Assembly (NCBI GenBank): GCA_958450325.1
Contig: OY288243.1
Coordinates: 49,988,878-50,052,877, forward strand
Direction of reading: 5' to 3'
DNA from: Agrostemma githago
Taxonomy: Eukaryota > Streptophyta > Magnoliopsida > Caryophyllales > Caryophyllaceae
Length of the DNA stretch: 64,000 nt
In this document: in pieces, positions 12,261 through 24,415 of the stretch
Layout of the letters: each line of letters opens with the position of its first letter
How positions within the stretch are numbered: position 1 is the stretch's first letter
Program-made: the position numbers and the translations under genes
The notes under the pieces: generated by a model
The model's database searches: none
Told to the model about the DNA's origin: nothing
The model's input: only the letters and a program-made list of their open reading frames with translations

Positions 12261-12272
12261 GAGTGGGGGCTC
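12261..12272 (+). other. TE-A polypurine tract
   Basis: gagtgggggctc directly before the 3' LTR; primes plus-strand DNA synthesis. Confidence 0.8.
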
Positions 12273-14640
12273 TGTAGACACCCACATTTTGACCGCCAGG
12301 TGTCAACAGTAGTTCCCGCCAAACACCCGATGATGATTGGACGTAAACGTGCTTTGACGGACTCGGATATGGGCTTGTAATCATGGACATTTGGTTTAGA
12401 CTTATTAAGGAGTACAAATCTTACAAAACCAACCTCAAATCCAGGCCCAGTGGGTCGTTTCGAGTCAAATAACACTAATTTGGGTCGAATCCGACACCAG
12501 GGGTAAAACCGTCTTTTAGCGACCGAGTCAAAACCCGGTCAAAGATTTTCCCGAGACACTTGAGTCAGCCATGACACCTCACACGGCTGATTCTTACCCA
12601 AACTCTACAAAAAATCAGCCTCACAAAATAATAAACAATTCCGTTTAAAGTAGAATTCGATCTCAAGTAGGAATCCTATTCGAAGACCGATTGAAACACT
12701 CGACCGAGTGCAAATACCCGGCCAAGCAGCATACCACCAGCCGAGATACCTTTTCTCTTTGCCAAGAAAGCGGAATTCTCACGCTTCTCAAACTCCTACG
12801 TTTCCTATCCTAAGCGGTATTCAAACTCTTCTAAGCCAAGGTCAGGAACTCCCTATAAATAGCCCCTTGCATACAACGGTTTTTACACACATCACAACAT
12901 CAGAAAAAACCGAGACACACAATCAACACACAATTATTTTCATACATCCTCAATAGCAAGCAAATCCCGACACCTTTCCGAATCCTCGAAGCCCCGATCA
13001 CACGTCAAACCCGACGTCCAACCACTCGTCCAAACCGACACCCTAAACTCATTCTCGTCATCTCGACGCTCCTAAGTCTAAGCCACTTTCCGACGAACCT
13101 TATCCCGAGAAAACAAAGCGTGTAGGTTGAGGGTGTAAATAAAACGCGCTTTTCCCTCTTCTCTTCTCTTTTTTTTTTAATTATTATTACGGGTCTTTCG
13201 TCGGTCTTCTTTTATTTTTCTAATATCAATATTATTAGAAAACTATTTTCATATATCGAACATTCTCAAAAATATGATATTGATTCTATATAATCGAATA
13301 TTGTATCAAAAAGAATTATATTAAGATTTCGACGATATCGTTACATTTTTTTCAAAATCCTTTTTTAAAACTTTTCGTTCAAAACAAACTTTTTTCAAAA
13401 CCTTTTCTAAGGTCCTTCCGACTATTCAATATCGATTTCATAATCGAATATCGAATACGACGAATATCGAAAATATGAATCGGGTATAAATTAATCCATA
13501 TTTGTACGCGATTTATAAAATTTAACGGTTTTCGACAAAAAAATAATAAAAACGGGCAGACCCGCACGCGAGTCGCGCCATGCCCAGGCGACTCCCGCAC
13601 GGGCCTGAAACCCGAGACGTTTTTTTTAGTTTTTCGTTCGTTTATTATTATTTATTCTACGATACGATTTCTAAAATTTATATCTTTTCTAAAACTATTC
13701 CAAATATTTGATATTGATTTCGTAGTCAACTATCGAATATAACGAATATCGAGAATATTAAGTCGAGTACGAATTATGCAATATTCGTACGCGATTTAAT
13801 CGAAAATTCCCAAAAAACCGTCTACGAAAACAGACCGACACGCGACTCGCCGGAGTCCCGGGCGAGCCGCGCGGCCGGCTGCCACGCCGCGTCCTTTTCT
13901 CATTTTTTTATTATTTTTCGAACTTCGTTTTTTATACAAAACAGCGTTTTAACAATATTTTTCAGAATTTGATTAATATTTATTTTCTCGGTCTCGAATA
14001 TTTATTTGCTATATTATTATTCAATCGTTACTAACTCGTTTTTCTCGTGTTTGTAGCAATTTATTTATTTCCTCGTTTTATTAGACTAAAACGAATTCAC
14101 ATGCTAAAATAACTTTGACGTTATTAGTTTAACATGCATTAAACGACTTAGCAACCCATTTATTTATTTTCCTCACATGTCTTAGGAAAATAATCTTTGC
14201 ATATCATTCAACCGTCGAACTAATGCGTGTACACAAAACCGAACGATATCTTAGTAAAGGCAGCTAAGTGCGGGCGGGATTGGGTGTTCTGAATGAACTT
14301 CCAAACACGTACCCTCACCCCTTACTCAGAACCATGGTTTCCGGATGTCCAAATCCATTGGCAACGAGAGTCATTCGATATACGATAAACCGCTCAAGTC
14401 GGCATCGGTATCGAACTGCAAAGGGACAAACCCGATAAGCTCTGACATCGGAAATGGGCCATATTTTAAATATGGCCCACTACGACATAGAGTGTGTTCG
14501 AATGGTTCCGAATTACCATAAATTCGGTGGTGACTCCTACTTCGATTTAAAATTCAATTCGATCCATCTCATATGGAAATTCATTCGCCTCCCCAAACCC
14601 GCGCGTGGCCGCGTCGGGGTGGACCTATGTCATGTCCACA
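12273..14640 (+). repeat. TE-A 3' LTR, complete
   Basis: Begins TGTAGACACCC directly after the polypurine tract and ends CA at 14640, 2368 bases. TATA box ctataaatag at 12853-12862, palindrome actcgaccgagt at 12698-12709. It carries an 8-base insertion near 12980 and scattered substitutions relative to the 5' LTR. Confidence 0.95.
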
Positions 14641-16256
14641 CTATGTCATGAACATAGAATGAGATAACAACCGATGTTTTAACCCTATGCCTTTGCTATA
14701 TTGGTTGTTTTAGGAGCAAGTAAGTTATCGTCGAACCACGTATTTTTACATTCTTTGCATGCGATTTCACGTGACAAGCAGGCCATGAAAAGATACACGT
14801 AGGAGAGTAGAGAGTTCTAGATAGTATACATATTAACAAATCAGTTTTAACGTGGAAATACGGATATTAGTCATTCTCGTGGTATACCTTTCCTGATATT
14901 CTGCTTAAAGTGCGTCGCTTCCGTATTAGTAAAGATGCGTCGAGCCACATGTGAGGTGTGAGCATAAAGATTAATACGAGACTAGCATGCGATTTTGATT
15001 AGCATAGTTGTTTACGTTTCGATTTCGTGTTATGTGATTTATCACGCGATTATGGTCATTAAAGCAGTAAATCATACGAAAGCGGTAAAGTGCGAGATTT
15101 AAGTAAATCACGTTTTATGAGGAGTTCCACCCAGATAATGTACACTAAACGAAGTACGATGTGAAGACAATTAAGAACGGATCTTATAACGACTACTCGG
15201 ATTCGATTCAGGTGTTTTACTACTTGAGGTTGAAGTTTTGGACGTTACGTATTTTAGATGAGTTGGTCTTGACTGAGCCAAACATGAGTAAGGGTTGTTC
15301 ACCACTTGAAGTTCAAATGGTGGATGCATTGTGGAATTAGTATACACATAGGTTGGATTTGACGACGTCAAAATGCATAACTAAAGTGCGATATGTATAA
15401 GTTTTGTTTAGATGACAACCTAGTGACAATATCAACTTGCACGGAATGATCCTCCTAGAATCCTGCAATGATTTTGGCAGAGCTTCGCTACCGTGAAAGG
15501 CAAGTTGACGGATCAACACAGGTGCCCTTTTTCGTCGTTTCGAGTCAAGAACTCGAGGAACCACAAAGAGTAGCGTTGATTCGTGAAATGTAAATTGAGG
15601 AGATAATGATCGAGTGGATCGTTCTTAATGTCATGGAGTGCGATGCTAAAGAAGAGCTGCAAGTGGTGTAGAGCTCGTAGAGGAGAAGAAGGTTCTTGTG
15701 TCGATTATGAGTGGAGGAGGGGGTATTTATAGTTTTTCTCGTAGTTCAATCTGGGATCTCGGGCATAGCCCATCGTGCGACCCAATAGTGAGGTGCCTGA
15801 CACCAGGCGACGTGATTCTCTGGCGCGTCCTACCGGGCGCTTAAAACTTTGAAGATCCGATTTGAAAAGTTTCCAAAACGGAGATAAACGTGATCTTTGT
15901 GATTGATTATTCGTTAAGACTTTGGACTCTTATAATAGCACGCGCGCCGATGGGCCTCGGGTGCGCATCCCGAGGTTCGACTCGATCTGACGCGTTGACT
16001 AGAGTTCAACTTTGCGAGTTTCGGGACTGATTTGGGGCCCCAGAGTCGGAATTGACACTAGTTAGTGTTAACGCGACCGTAATGACATGACTAAGACCGT
16101 CTTGATGTTGAATTAATTTCTCCGAGTAATTATTTGATCCGTTCTATTTAAAAATCATCTAAAACGTTGTAAAATTGTGTCGTGTTGCAGTCTGATCATC
16201 ATCGGGAGTTTGTCGCACGCTTCTGCAACCACCAGGTCCGAATCTGGGTGTCTACA
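14641..16256 (-). repeat. LTR-E: older minus-strand LTR broken by TE-A
   Basis: Reads on the minus strand from TGTAGACACCC (16256) leftward and resembles the LTRs of TE-C and TE-D: shared caaac-cccgatgatgat block near the start, and a shared stretch around cttgtcacgtgaaatcgcatgc. A minus-strand TATA lies at 15723-15731. Its 3' part is lost to the left, where TE-A is inserted. The next bases (ggtta, 16257-16261) may be a target duplication. No purine tract adjoins it, so it is a solo LTR or a 5' LTR, not a 3' LTR. Confidence 0.8.
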
Positions 16257-16611
16257 GGTTAACCTTTGAGGAAGTGTGAATTTGGCGTTATGTGGACGAT
16301 ATGCGTGGTGTTTGGAATGTGTTCGCACGTATTGTCATTGTTGTATTGTTTTTTAGTGCTGATTTTGGCTAGAAATGAAACCAATTTTAATCGACCTATG
16401 ACAGCTCCAGAGTGACCGATTGCGGTCGCTATATTGGGGACATGGCGACCGACATCGGTCGCTAATACAGATGCCTCAGGTCTCTCAATCCAATCCAACA
16501 AGTTTCGGGTGAAGCGCAGGGCGACCGATATTAGTCGCAATATCTTCCATTTAGCGACCGATATCGGTTGCTAAGTAATGTCAACAGCGACTGACAACGA
16601 CCACTAGTTAG
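16257..16611. mobile_element. CACTA-1, left piece of subterminal region
   Basis: Non-coding, with copies of the palindrome GCGACCGACATCGGTCGC (16445) and the variant GCGACCGATATCGGTTGC (about 16554). The same palindrome recurs at 46511-46701, next to a CACTA terminus. The piece ends in gttag, the duplicated target of TE-C. It is continuous with 46511-46701 if TE-C is removed. Confidence 0.75.
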
Positions 16612-16643
16612 TGCAGACACCCAGCTTTGGACCTGGTGGCTGT
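16612..16643 (+). repeat. First 32 bases of the TE-C 5' LTR
   Basis: tgcagacacccagctttgg followed by acctggtggctgt matches the head of the TE-C 3' LTR at 44345 with a few changes. It is preceded by gttag, and TE-C's 3' LTR is followed by gttag at 46511. The LTR is cut at 16644 by the CACTA-2 terminus. Confidence 0.85.
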
Positions 16644-17342
16644 CACTACTACAAAATCATTAGTTTCTCGACGCTTTAAGCTGGACGCTTTTATAAGTGT
16701 CCACCCTTTTCCTTATCCAAATTTTCTTGTCTACCCTTTAATGTGTCGAGAGTTATATTTTTATTATAATTCATTAAAAAAACCTCTAAACTAATGATGA
16801 AATGAGCGGTGAATGAATATTTTGTATCCCGCTTTTACCAAAAACCAAATTATCGCCCTCATCTCGCTCTAATTTGGAATCCCCAAATTAAACCTAATCA
16901 ATCCTCTTAATTAACTGCGCTGCTGCTCCTTCATCAATCACAATCGTATCATATGATCAATCCATTATTTCCTAAATCTTCTAATTTCATCACCGTTCTG
17001 CTTCTGATTTCGCTTCACCATTCTGCTTTTGATTTCGCGTCACTGTTTTGCTATCGATTTCACGAGTATTCATCATCGCTACTGCCGATTATTGATTTCA
17101 GGCACGAATTTAATTTCATGTTTGATTGATTTCACATAGCGTGCACTACTAAATAGGACACTTATCCACGTAACCATCCTCTATATCTTGTTAAGATTTG
17201 GCGCCCAATAAGATTGATTAAATAACACAGTTTAGTAGAAGAACCGTCCTATTATTTTACTATTACAACAGTTGGTGAACGTTACCGTCCACGTTAATAT
17301 GAAAGCACAGTTATAGATTATACCTAGAATCTCACCTCCTCC

Positions 17343-17580
17343 ATAGACCGCGAGCTCGAGAACTTCATCAACTCAACTGCCACGCCCTTCAGCGAATCCC
17401 CGGCTCATCCTCTGCCGGAAATCGACTTCGTTAAGCGCCTCCAGCCAAGTATTCTGAGTTCCAGCGGGCCGGAGTTCAGCTGAAAGGTTCTGGAGAAGTA
17501 CTAGGAACCGGAGACTCGGCCGAGGATTTGTATCGATTTATCGTCGATACAGAATGCGATGATTATGATGAATTAGGGTT
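17343..17580 (+). other. Unrecognised coding-like stretch in CACTA-2
   Basis: Two GC-richer coding-like stretches: one reads DRELENFINSTATPFSES and on through LPEIDFVKRLQP, the other GTGDSAEDLYRFIVD. They differ in composition from their AT-rich surroundings, as captured exons do. I do not recognise the protein, and there is no long open frame. Confidence 0.35.
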
Positions 17581-17615
17581 TACTAATTGGGAGCAAAATC
17601 TCAATTATTGACATT

Positions 17616-17681
17616 GGTGCACCCGTTTTTCGTATGTCTTATAGTCCTACCAGTGGCCATGTTGTGATTGCTATTCTTGAG
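17616..17681 (+). pseudogene. Captured exon end, possibly WD40 (transducin-like) protein
   Basis: The frame reads GAPVFRMSYSPTSGHVVIAI and then LE, ending at a GAG|GTAATT splice donor. From memory this resembles a segment of an Arabidopsis WD40-family transducin-like protein. The match is short (22 codons), so the assignment is tentative; a chance frame is possible. Confidence 0.4.
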
Positions 17682-17978
17682 GTAATTTTTTTTAAAATTA
17701 TTATTAGATTTGTTCGTTTGGTGGAGTGCATTAGCATTGTATACGGAGTACAACATTTTGCAGTGTGTGCGTCGAATTTGTTTCCCATTCTGGCTGAAAG
17801 TGAACCTACAATAGGATTGAATACGAGTAATTTGTGGATTAGATTAGGGTTTGAATATGAGTTGAGTTGAGATGAGATGATTTGGGGATAAAAACATTGT
17901 TATAATCAGAATCGAAAGCATATTTCAGCGCCATTTCGTTATTCAATCATGATAATTGGAAAGAAGAAGGGGAACCTA

Positions 17979-18104
17979 CTGGCAAGAGATGTAATCAGCT
18001 TTGATGGAGGAAATAGAGTGAAGAAGGTCAAGGACAAGGAGGAGTTTCGCCACCTCGCGGACTGCCGCCTCCTTCGTCTCCACGCCCAGGTCTTCCGCAA
18101 TCAA
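17979..18104 (-). pseudogene. SEC6: Captured fragment of exocyst subunit SEC6
   Basis: On the minus strand 42 codons read AEDLGVETKEAAVREVAKLL and then LHSISSIKADYIS, which matches my recollection of the N terminus of plant SEC6, the exocyst subunit that tethers secretory vesicles at the plasma membrane. The fragment has no start codon and runs into a stop right after CAG (17979-17981). GC content is much above its flanks. It is antisense to the other captured fragments, so it was acquired separately. It cannot make a functional SEC6. Confidence 0.7.
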
Positions 18105-19142
18105 CCTTGACCAGAAACCCAACGCAGACGACGCAGTGATTAATTAATTCGCATATTCAGACAGAAAACTGCCTCTCCTTTCTATTTCTTAATACGGAGG
18201 GAGGGAGTACTAACAATTTCGGTGTCTTTTCTTCTCTTCTCTTCTTCGGGATTAGTTTAATTTTCTCTGGCTAGTTTGTTCTGTGAATTGGCTGCTTTTC
18301 CATTGATTTTGCATATTAGTTTGGCGTAGCCTTTGTACTTTCACATCTTCTGGACTTTTTAATACTACTAGTCAAATTGACATAACCCATGAGCATATTA
18401 GTCAAATATGAGCACCAAGATGTTTCCGGCTTTATTTGCAGAACTTATGTATACTTTCCAGTCTGTGGTTTGGATCCCTTTTTAGTAAAGACTCAGAGGT
18501 TCTCTGGATTTGAGCAGCGTTTAAGTCATGTATTGGTTTCATGGGTATTCTTGATTTCAAATGTAAGTCTTTGCCTTTTACTTGATTGTACCATCCGTTT
18601 AACTCTTATCAATTTTTGTTGATTTGGGGGATATTTGATGAAGAAGAGTAAGATGATGCTTATATTGTATTTGATGATTGTGTTGCTGAAATTTCTCTTT
18701 TTTTTTGTTTTTCCATAAAGTATTTGAGGTTATGCATTCATTGTTAATTTGTTGGTATGAATGTTAAGGGATAATTGGAATTCAACACTTGATAGTGTTA
18801 AAAAGGAATTGGTTTTCAAATATACTCCGTATGTTCTCAGTGTTGAAAAACGGACAGCTAAGTGCATTCTTTCTTGATATACGCACCAAAAGCCTGTTTC
18901 ACAAAATCACCTTATGGGGTCTTTGATTCTATCTTTGCGAGTTTATGTGTGATCCTCATCAGTGAGGTTTGCCCTCTTGAGTATCTTCTACGTTTTGTTT
19001 GAATTTCACTATTTACATTGTGCAGTTGAATATAGTTGAACGCATGTTTTCTTACTTTTGCAATTTTCTTAACCATGTGATTTGGTGACTAGATCTAGTT
19101 CCTGTTGAAGTCTTATTAATGTAACTTATGGGTTTTTGATAG

Positions 19143-19241
19143 ATTGGAGATGAAACATTCATCATAGCCGCTTTGATGGCGATGCAACATCCAAAATCTA
19201 TTGTTTTATCTAGTGCTCTAAGTTCCTTGTTTATGGTGATG
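19143..19241 (+). pseudogene. Captured exon of a GDT1-like (UPF0016) membrane transporter
   Basis: A complete 33-codon exon between an AG acceptor (19141-19142) and a GTAAGT donor (19242-19247), in frame with no stop: IGDETFIIAALMAMQHPKSI then VLSSALSSLF. E-x-G-D-x-T at the start is the signature of the GDT1/TMEM165 cation transporter family, where the acidic residues bind the ion. Only one exon is present, so it cannot code for a transporter. Intact splice sites mean it could be built into a chimeric transcript. Confidence 0.75.
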
Positions 19242-19528
19242 GTAAGTTCTTTAGAATGTGTTAAAAAGCTACATTTACTTTTGTGATTGCCAACACCCAT
19301 AATTATTTTTATATCTTTCTATCTGGTTTGATAATTTCTGAAGGCATTCCTCTGCCATCAGAGATGACACAAGTATTTCAGTAGTGTCTTGGCTTTGACA
19401 ATATTTGTGGTATTTCTGAAGGCATTTTGTTTATGCAAAACCGCCTCTGACCTCCATTTTCCTTCCCGTTTCACTCCGTCTTTCTGTTGTTATGGTGCAT
19501 TGCTGTGGTCACTGTGAAAATTGATGAA

Positions 19529-19680
19529 CAAGGATCGATGCAAGGTGGTCTTGAGTTCAAAACTGAGATCGAGCTTTCTGTCAAGAGTACATAAAAATCT
19601 CATGAGTTTATTGGGTTTCTGTTTGAAGAAAGAAGAACTCATACCGATATATGACTTTGTTCCCAATGGTACATTGAGTT
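19529..19680 (+). pseudogene. Captured kinase-domain fragment of an LRR receptor-like kinase
   Basis: The frame reads QGSMQGGLEFKTEIEL, then after a one-base insertion near 19573, LSRVHKNLMSLLGFC and VPNGTL. These are kinase subdomains III to V of plant leucine-rich-repeat receptor kinases (EF-TEIELLSRVHHKNLV-L-GFC in the family). The catalytic loop and ATP-binding lysine are absent. The frameshift and isolation make it a dead fragment. Confidence 0.75.
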
Positions 19681-20103
19681 ATTCTAGTGAGTTGTTACAA
19701 TTACAGTTGATGATCATATTGATCAATTATAGCAATATTATGCTAACTGCAGTTATTTGGCAGACCTTCATTGCCTGTGACGAAGAAGGGAAAAAAATGA
19801 AATGGATAGATTCCTGCAGATAGTCTGGATTAGATTTAAATTGTCACTTTTGTTTAATTTTGTTACTCGTATTAGTTTATGATTGCTCAAACTTACTATG
19901 CCAATCTCACTGGGTATTTGGTGGGTGTCAATTGATACTATCTGCTTTAACAAAAGTTTGTCGTATATTTTGCAGATACTTGTAGATGACTTATGCGAAC
20001 TAGCTGTCATCCAATATGTCTTGAATTATACTCTATATGGTAGGACAGTTTTCTTAGACTTTGATTAACCCTTATCCTATTTAATCTTAATTGTAGTAGT
20101 GGT

Positions 20104-20225
20104 GATTTCGTTATTTAGTATTAATCAATTATTGATTTCAATTGATTTCGTTATTTCGTATTAATCGATTATTGATTTCAATTGATTTCGTTATTTCGTA
20201 TTAATTGATTATTGATTTCAATAAT
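20104..20225 (+). repeat. Three-copy ~44-bp tandem repeat in CACTA-2
   Basis: The unit gatttcgttatttcgtatta followed by atcgattattgatttcaatt is repeated three times with small changes. A possible terminal sequence ttgtagtagtg lies just before it (20091-20101). Confidence 0.75.
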
Positions 20226-22308
20226 AATCGAATAATATTGATGTTTGCTGCAGGTCGGACATTATTTCATTATTTCGATGAATGTTACCTATGTTCACAT
20301 GAAATTTCTTTTCAGGCACGTTATTTCTGCTATTGATTTCGCGTCAGTGTTCTGTTTCTTTTGTTGTTCAATTTATCAACTTTGTTGGTTTGAATCACTT
20401 TAACTTCATCGTGATTATGATACTAGTTGTTTATTTTGTTGATTTTTCTGTGAATTTTTAGTTGATTGTTTTTTTAATTAATCGACTTGTTCATGATACA
20501 TGTGGGTCGATTATCAGAACCTTTCACTTTCGTTCAGATGTTTCTCACTGATTATCAGGCACAAATTTAGTTTCATGTCTGATATTAATTTCGCGTCACT
20601 GTTCTACTATTGATTTTGCATCACCATTCTTCTGATTTCATCACAGTTTGTTTAGATACACTGCCGATTATTCATCATCGCTACTAGCTTCATCATCGCT
20701 TCTCATCTTACCATAATCTTCACCTTATCTCGCTGATTAACATAAGGTAACATTCATCGATTAATTTTTTAAATTTTTTGCTCAATTTATCAACTTTGTC
20801 GGTTTGAATCGATTTAACTTCATCGTGATTTTGATACTAGTTGTGCTCCGTATATGTTACATCCTAAACCATATATGTTCATGATATTCAGTTCATTGTG
20901 CTCCATATTCAAAGTACATTCTCAAAAATGTTACGGAGTGTCAAAGAAAACATAAAATAATATAATCTGCATCTGTTTCATTTCATCCTAGCTTCAAGTA
21001 TATAACAAATGTAAGTTTCTGTTGACCATTCTCGCAAGCTTAGTGTCTAAATCATCTTCCTACCATAAGTTTCTTTTCCACTAACAAATAGGTGGCGACA
21101 TCTGCACATAGGAGGTATACACAAGTTACAAAATTATTAGTGAATAGGCCGCCTTTGTAACAATGTAAAATCCAAAGAAATTAACCAAACTCCAAAATAT
21201 ATATATTGAACCATAAAAGAAGGCCAAGTATGTTGGGCTGGATATACGTTACACAATTATTATGTTTCTGCACATGCTCAGGCCATGGGCCTCTTTCAAA
21301 ATCTCTAAATGGTGTATTCTCTCTTGAAAGACATTTTGAAGCAAAATCATGCTTAAATAGGACATGTAAAGTCCATCAACTCTGTTGCTTAGTGTGTAAA
21401 AATTCCTGACTAATAATAATCTATATAATTTCATTATGTTTTCACTCTGTTGCTATGGCAACAATTTCCCCGTTCCAAGACAGCACTTAGTGTGTGGAGG
21501 AGATCATCGACTTATATTTTCACATCAAAGACGACTTTTCCTTTAGCCGCGTGTTTATTCAATGTGCCTCACATTGTTATAAAGATCCTGTGGAACAATC
21601 AGTTTTAACAGGGTGTTACGAGTTAGCAGCAATGTGTTGTGTGTCTAATCTCTCCATATTCTTCACTGTTATTCTTTGTAACTTTGATCCTTCATGTTGT
21701 TTCATTTACCCGTATCAGTATGACTGTTGGCTACTTTTTTAGGCAAAAACAAAACGGTTTTTGGGTAAAATAGTCAAGTCCTATAATTGGAGACGCATAA
21801 GTTTGTGGCACACTTCTAACCACTCTTAAGTAATGTTGGTATTATGTGTGTGAAAGGAATAGACGTAAGCATCGCTTGGTTTGATGGATTTAAAAGGAGA
21901 GACTTTCCACTTTGTAGACACCCGCATTTTGCCTGCTAGTGTCTATAGTAGTTCCCGACAAACACCCGATGATGATCGGACGCAAACGTGACTTGGTATA
22001 CTCGGATTTGGACCCGAAATCAATAATATCTGACATGGACGTTTAGCGGAGTAATAATCTCGCAAAGCAAACCTCAAATTCAGGCCCAGTGGGTCGTTCT
22101 GAGCAAAATAAGACTAATTTGGGCCAAAACCGACACCAAAAATAAATCCCGTCTTTTGGCGACCGGGTCAAAACCCGGTCAGAGACGAACCCGTCACAAA
22201 AACAGCCCAAATGCATCTTCTAGAAGCTGGCGCCCAAGTTGTATTCAAAAAAGATAACACAATCTACAAAGTCAACCCCTTCCTTTTTTACCTCGATTTA
22301 CCTGATCC

Positions 22309-22415
22309 ACTCGGTCGAGTGGACTGACCCACTCGGTCGAGTGGAGCGTCAAAAATCGGATCAGGCCCATTTTCTAGGGCACTCGACCGAGTGCACTAGG
22401 GCCACTCGATCGAGT
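22309..22415 (+). promoter_or_regulatory. Four palindromes ACTCGRYCGAGT upstream of the TE-B TATA box
   Basis: Copies at 22309-22320, 22331-22342, 22381-22392 and 22404-22415, with variable central pair (GT, GT, AC, AT). Position just upstream of the TATA box suggests enhancer-like binding sites. The same motif is clustered in the intron of the TE-B antisense gene. Confidence 0.55.
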
Positions 22416-22438
22416 GACCCTAGGTCGTGGGGTAAACT

Positions 22439-22447
22439 CTATAAATA
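22439..22447 (+). promoter_or_regulatory. LTR promoter TATA box (TE-B)
   Basis: ctataaata followed by cccc, at the same LTR position as in TE-A; start site expected about 30 bases on. Confidence 0.7.
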
Positions 22448-24415
22448 CCCCATGACCCTCACTCATTTCACAAGTTTTGCTCATCCATTTTTTACCTACA
22501 TTCACCCCACATTTCAGCCATACTCTCTACCCTACAACCTTAAGCAAACACACACAAAAAACCGAGTCCCTTGTCCCTCGAAAAACCGAAAATTCCTCCA
22601 CAGACACACACATACACCATAACTTGCATACATTCTCGATACTCCGACGTCCCGTCACTATTCGCGAGTCCATTTCCGAGGTCCTTACTAAGCATGTATG
22701 TTGAGGGTGTCCTAAACCCCATTTCGATCTTTGTTACTTTTATTTAAGTTTTTGTATTATTATCCTAACACTAACTTTAACATTAACTCTAACATTTCAT
22801 TTTTCGCATACTAACTTTTACATTCTCGTTGCTAACATATTATTATACCGCGTATATATAAACTAGTATCAAAATCCGGTTCTAAATCCGTTTGACTACG
22901 ATGTCTGCCTAAAGTCCGTCTAATCCCTTTACGAGCAACGACGGAGGCGGGGCCCTTTTGAGGAGCCCCGCCCCAATGTACTCAAGGGCGTGACGTGATC
23001 GCAATCGGTCGTAGTTGAACGTACTTAATTCCATTTCTATAATTAGTACGGAACCCGTTGACACGAAAACCGACATCACATAACCCGAAAGGGTTAGTTT
23101 CGATGTCGTGACGTAGAGGGATGCATTCCGTCGCTAGTTCAAAATTTCTAATATAAACGTTTTCACAAATCTCCGATAACGGTATTATAATCGCATGCAT
23201 ACCCGATTGTAGCACCGGAAGCCAAGTTAAATACAAATCGTGCGATATTTGTATTTGATTTGGCCAACCGTCGATTTTGTACCCAAAAACGAAACGAGTT
23301 AACACTCGTACAGGGGCTACTCGACCGAGTGCATAGGCTACTCGATCGAGTAGCGTCCATAAAACTGGGCAGAACCTTTTTCGAGGACGCACTCGACCGA
23401 GTCAGACCATGACTCGACCGACTGGGTCCTGTAACCCAGAAAACCGAGAGCTTAAATGCAACATTTAAGCCTCGTCCTTTTTACGACTTTTAGTCGACAC
23501 GTGTAAAGCCAATCACGTGAATCCATTTTCCAAAACTCACGCTCATCACTACACCTTAACGACTTTGATCGATTTTTCGACGTGATAAGTCGGGACAAGG
23601 CATCGAGGCATAGGATCGAGCTAGCATCACTCTTAGGCCCTATGTCTCCGTCCTCCGTTTAATGCACAACGCAATGTGTATTTAATCGGGGTTAGTCCAT
23701 CTAAACATTTCATGGTCTAACGCATATACGGGTCCGTTCCTAACTTTTATTTATTTATTATTCCATCTCTATATCGCTTATGATTTTCGTATTGGCCGGG
23801 TTGTATTTCCGCCCGTGTAACTTGTACGTTATTTTTCGAGTTTTATTTATTTACTTGCTTATCGCTTTATAAATGAACCTCGCATGCTAAATCACTTCGA
23901 CCATAACTAGATGCATTAAATGACGTAGTTCACATGCTATTCATATGCTTAGCCCGAAAACGCTGTTTGCATATCATTTAATCGTTTTACTAGCGCGCTC
24001 ACACGAACACGAACGATGTGTTAGTAGAGGCCGCCATGTGCGGGCGGGGTTGGGTGTCCTTAGTGGGCTTCCCAACACGTACCCTCACCCCTTACTCAGA
24101 ACCTTTGGTTTCCGGATGTCCGAAACCCTTGGCGCACGAGAGTCATTCTATATACGAAAGCCGGTTTAAACGGTATCGATATTGCAATGCAAAGGGACGA
24201 GCCCAATGAACTCTGAAATCGAAGTGGGCTTACTTTGTGTATAGCCCATGACGACATAGAGTGGGCTTGTATGGTTCCGAATAACCACAAAATTCGGTGG
24301 CGACTCCATTTTGACTTAAATTTCGAACCCGAGAACAATTTCACCACGAGATTCATTCGCCTACCCAAACCCGCGCGTGGCCGCATCGGGATGGACCTAC
24401 GTCATATCCACAATT

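Larger units (their letters stand above)
1..14640 (+). mobile_element. TE-A: Ty3/gypsy Tat-lineage LTR retrotransposon, 5' end outside window
   Basis: The order is LTR, tRNA-Arg primer site, gag, protease, reverse transcriptase, RNase H, integrase, antisense gene, polypurine tract, LTR. Protease-RT-RNaseH-integrase order is the Ty3/gypsy order; a second RNase H after the first, and no chromodomain after integrase, point to the Tat lineage, with a Retand-like layout including the antisense gene. The first ~237 bases of the 5' LTR lie before the window. The coding part has three nonsense codons, a 2-base frameshift and a 27-base deletion, so the copy is non-autonomous. It is inserted in an older minus-strand LTR that continues at 14641; its target duplication on the right would be ctatg, but the left copy is not visible. 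Confidence 0.95.
16644..21912 (+). mobile_element. CACTA-2 with captured gene fragments (right end lost)
   Basis: Starts CACTACTACAAAA, a typical CACTA terminal inverted repeat, inside the TE-C LTR. No transposase is seen. The interior is AT-rich with dispersed copies of a ttgatttcgcgtcac-type block (16960-17150, 20310-20350, 20550-20710), and holds exon fragments of unrelated plant genes in both directions (see separate entries). This is the structure of a Pack-CACTA. TE-B is inserted at 21913, and the other terminus was lost in the deletion that joined TE-B to TE-C. Stretches 16684-17340, 18105-19142, 19681-20103 and 20226-21912 show no recognisable gene. Confidence 0.65.
21913..24412 (+). 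repeat. TE-B 5' LTR
   Basis: Begins TGTAGACACCC and ends CA three bases before the primer site; 2500 bases. It shares with TE-A the first ~75 bases (including caaacacccgatgatgat), the TATA region layout and the last ~400 bases. Palindromic ACTCG-N2-CGAGT elements are grouped upstream of the TATA box and again at about 23320-23420. Confidence 0.93.

Noticed and set aside
20091..20101. ttgtagtagtg as the right end of CACTA-2
   Set aside because: The following bases do not continue the TE-C LTR or repeat the tgt before 16644, so it is probably chance.
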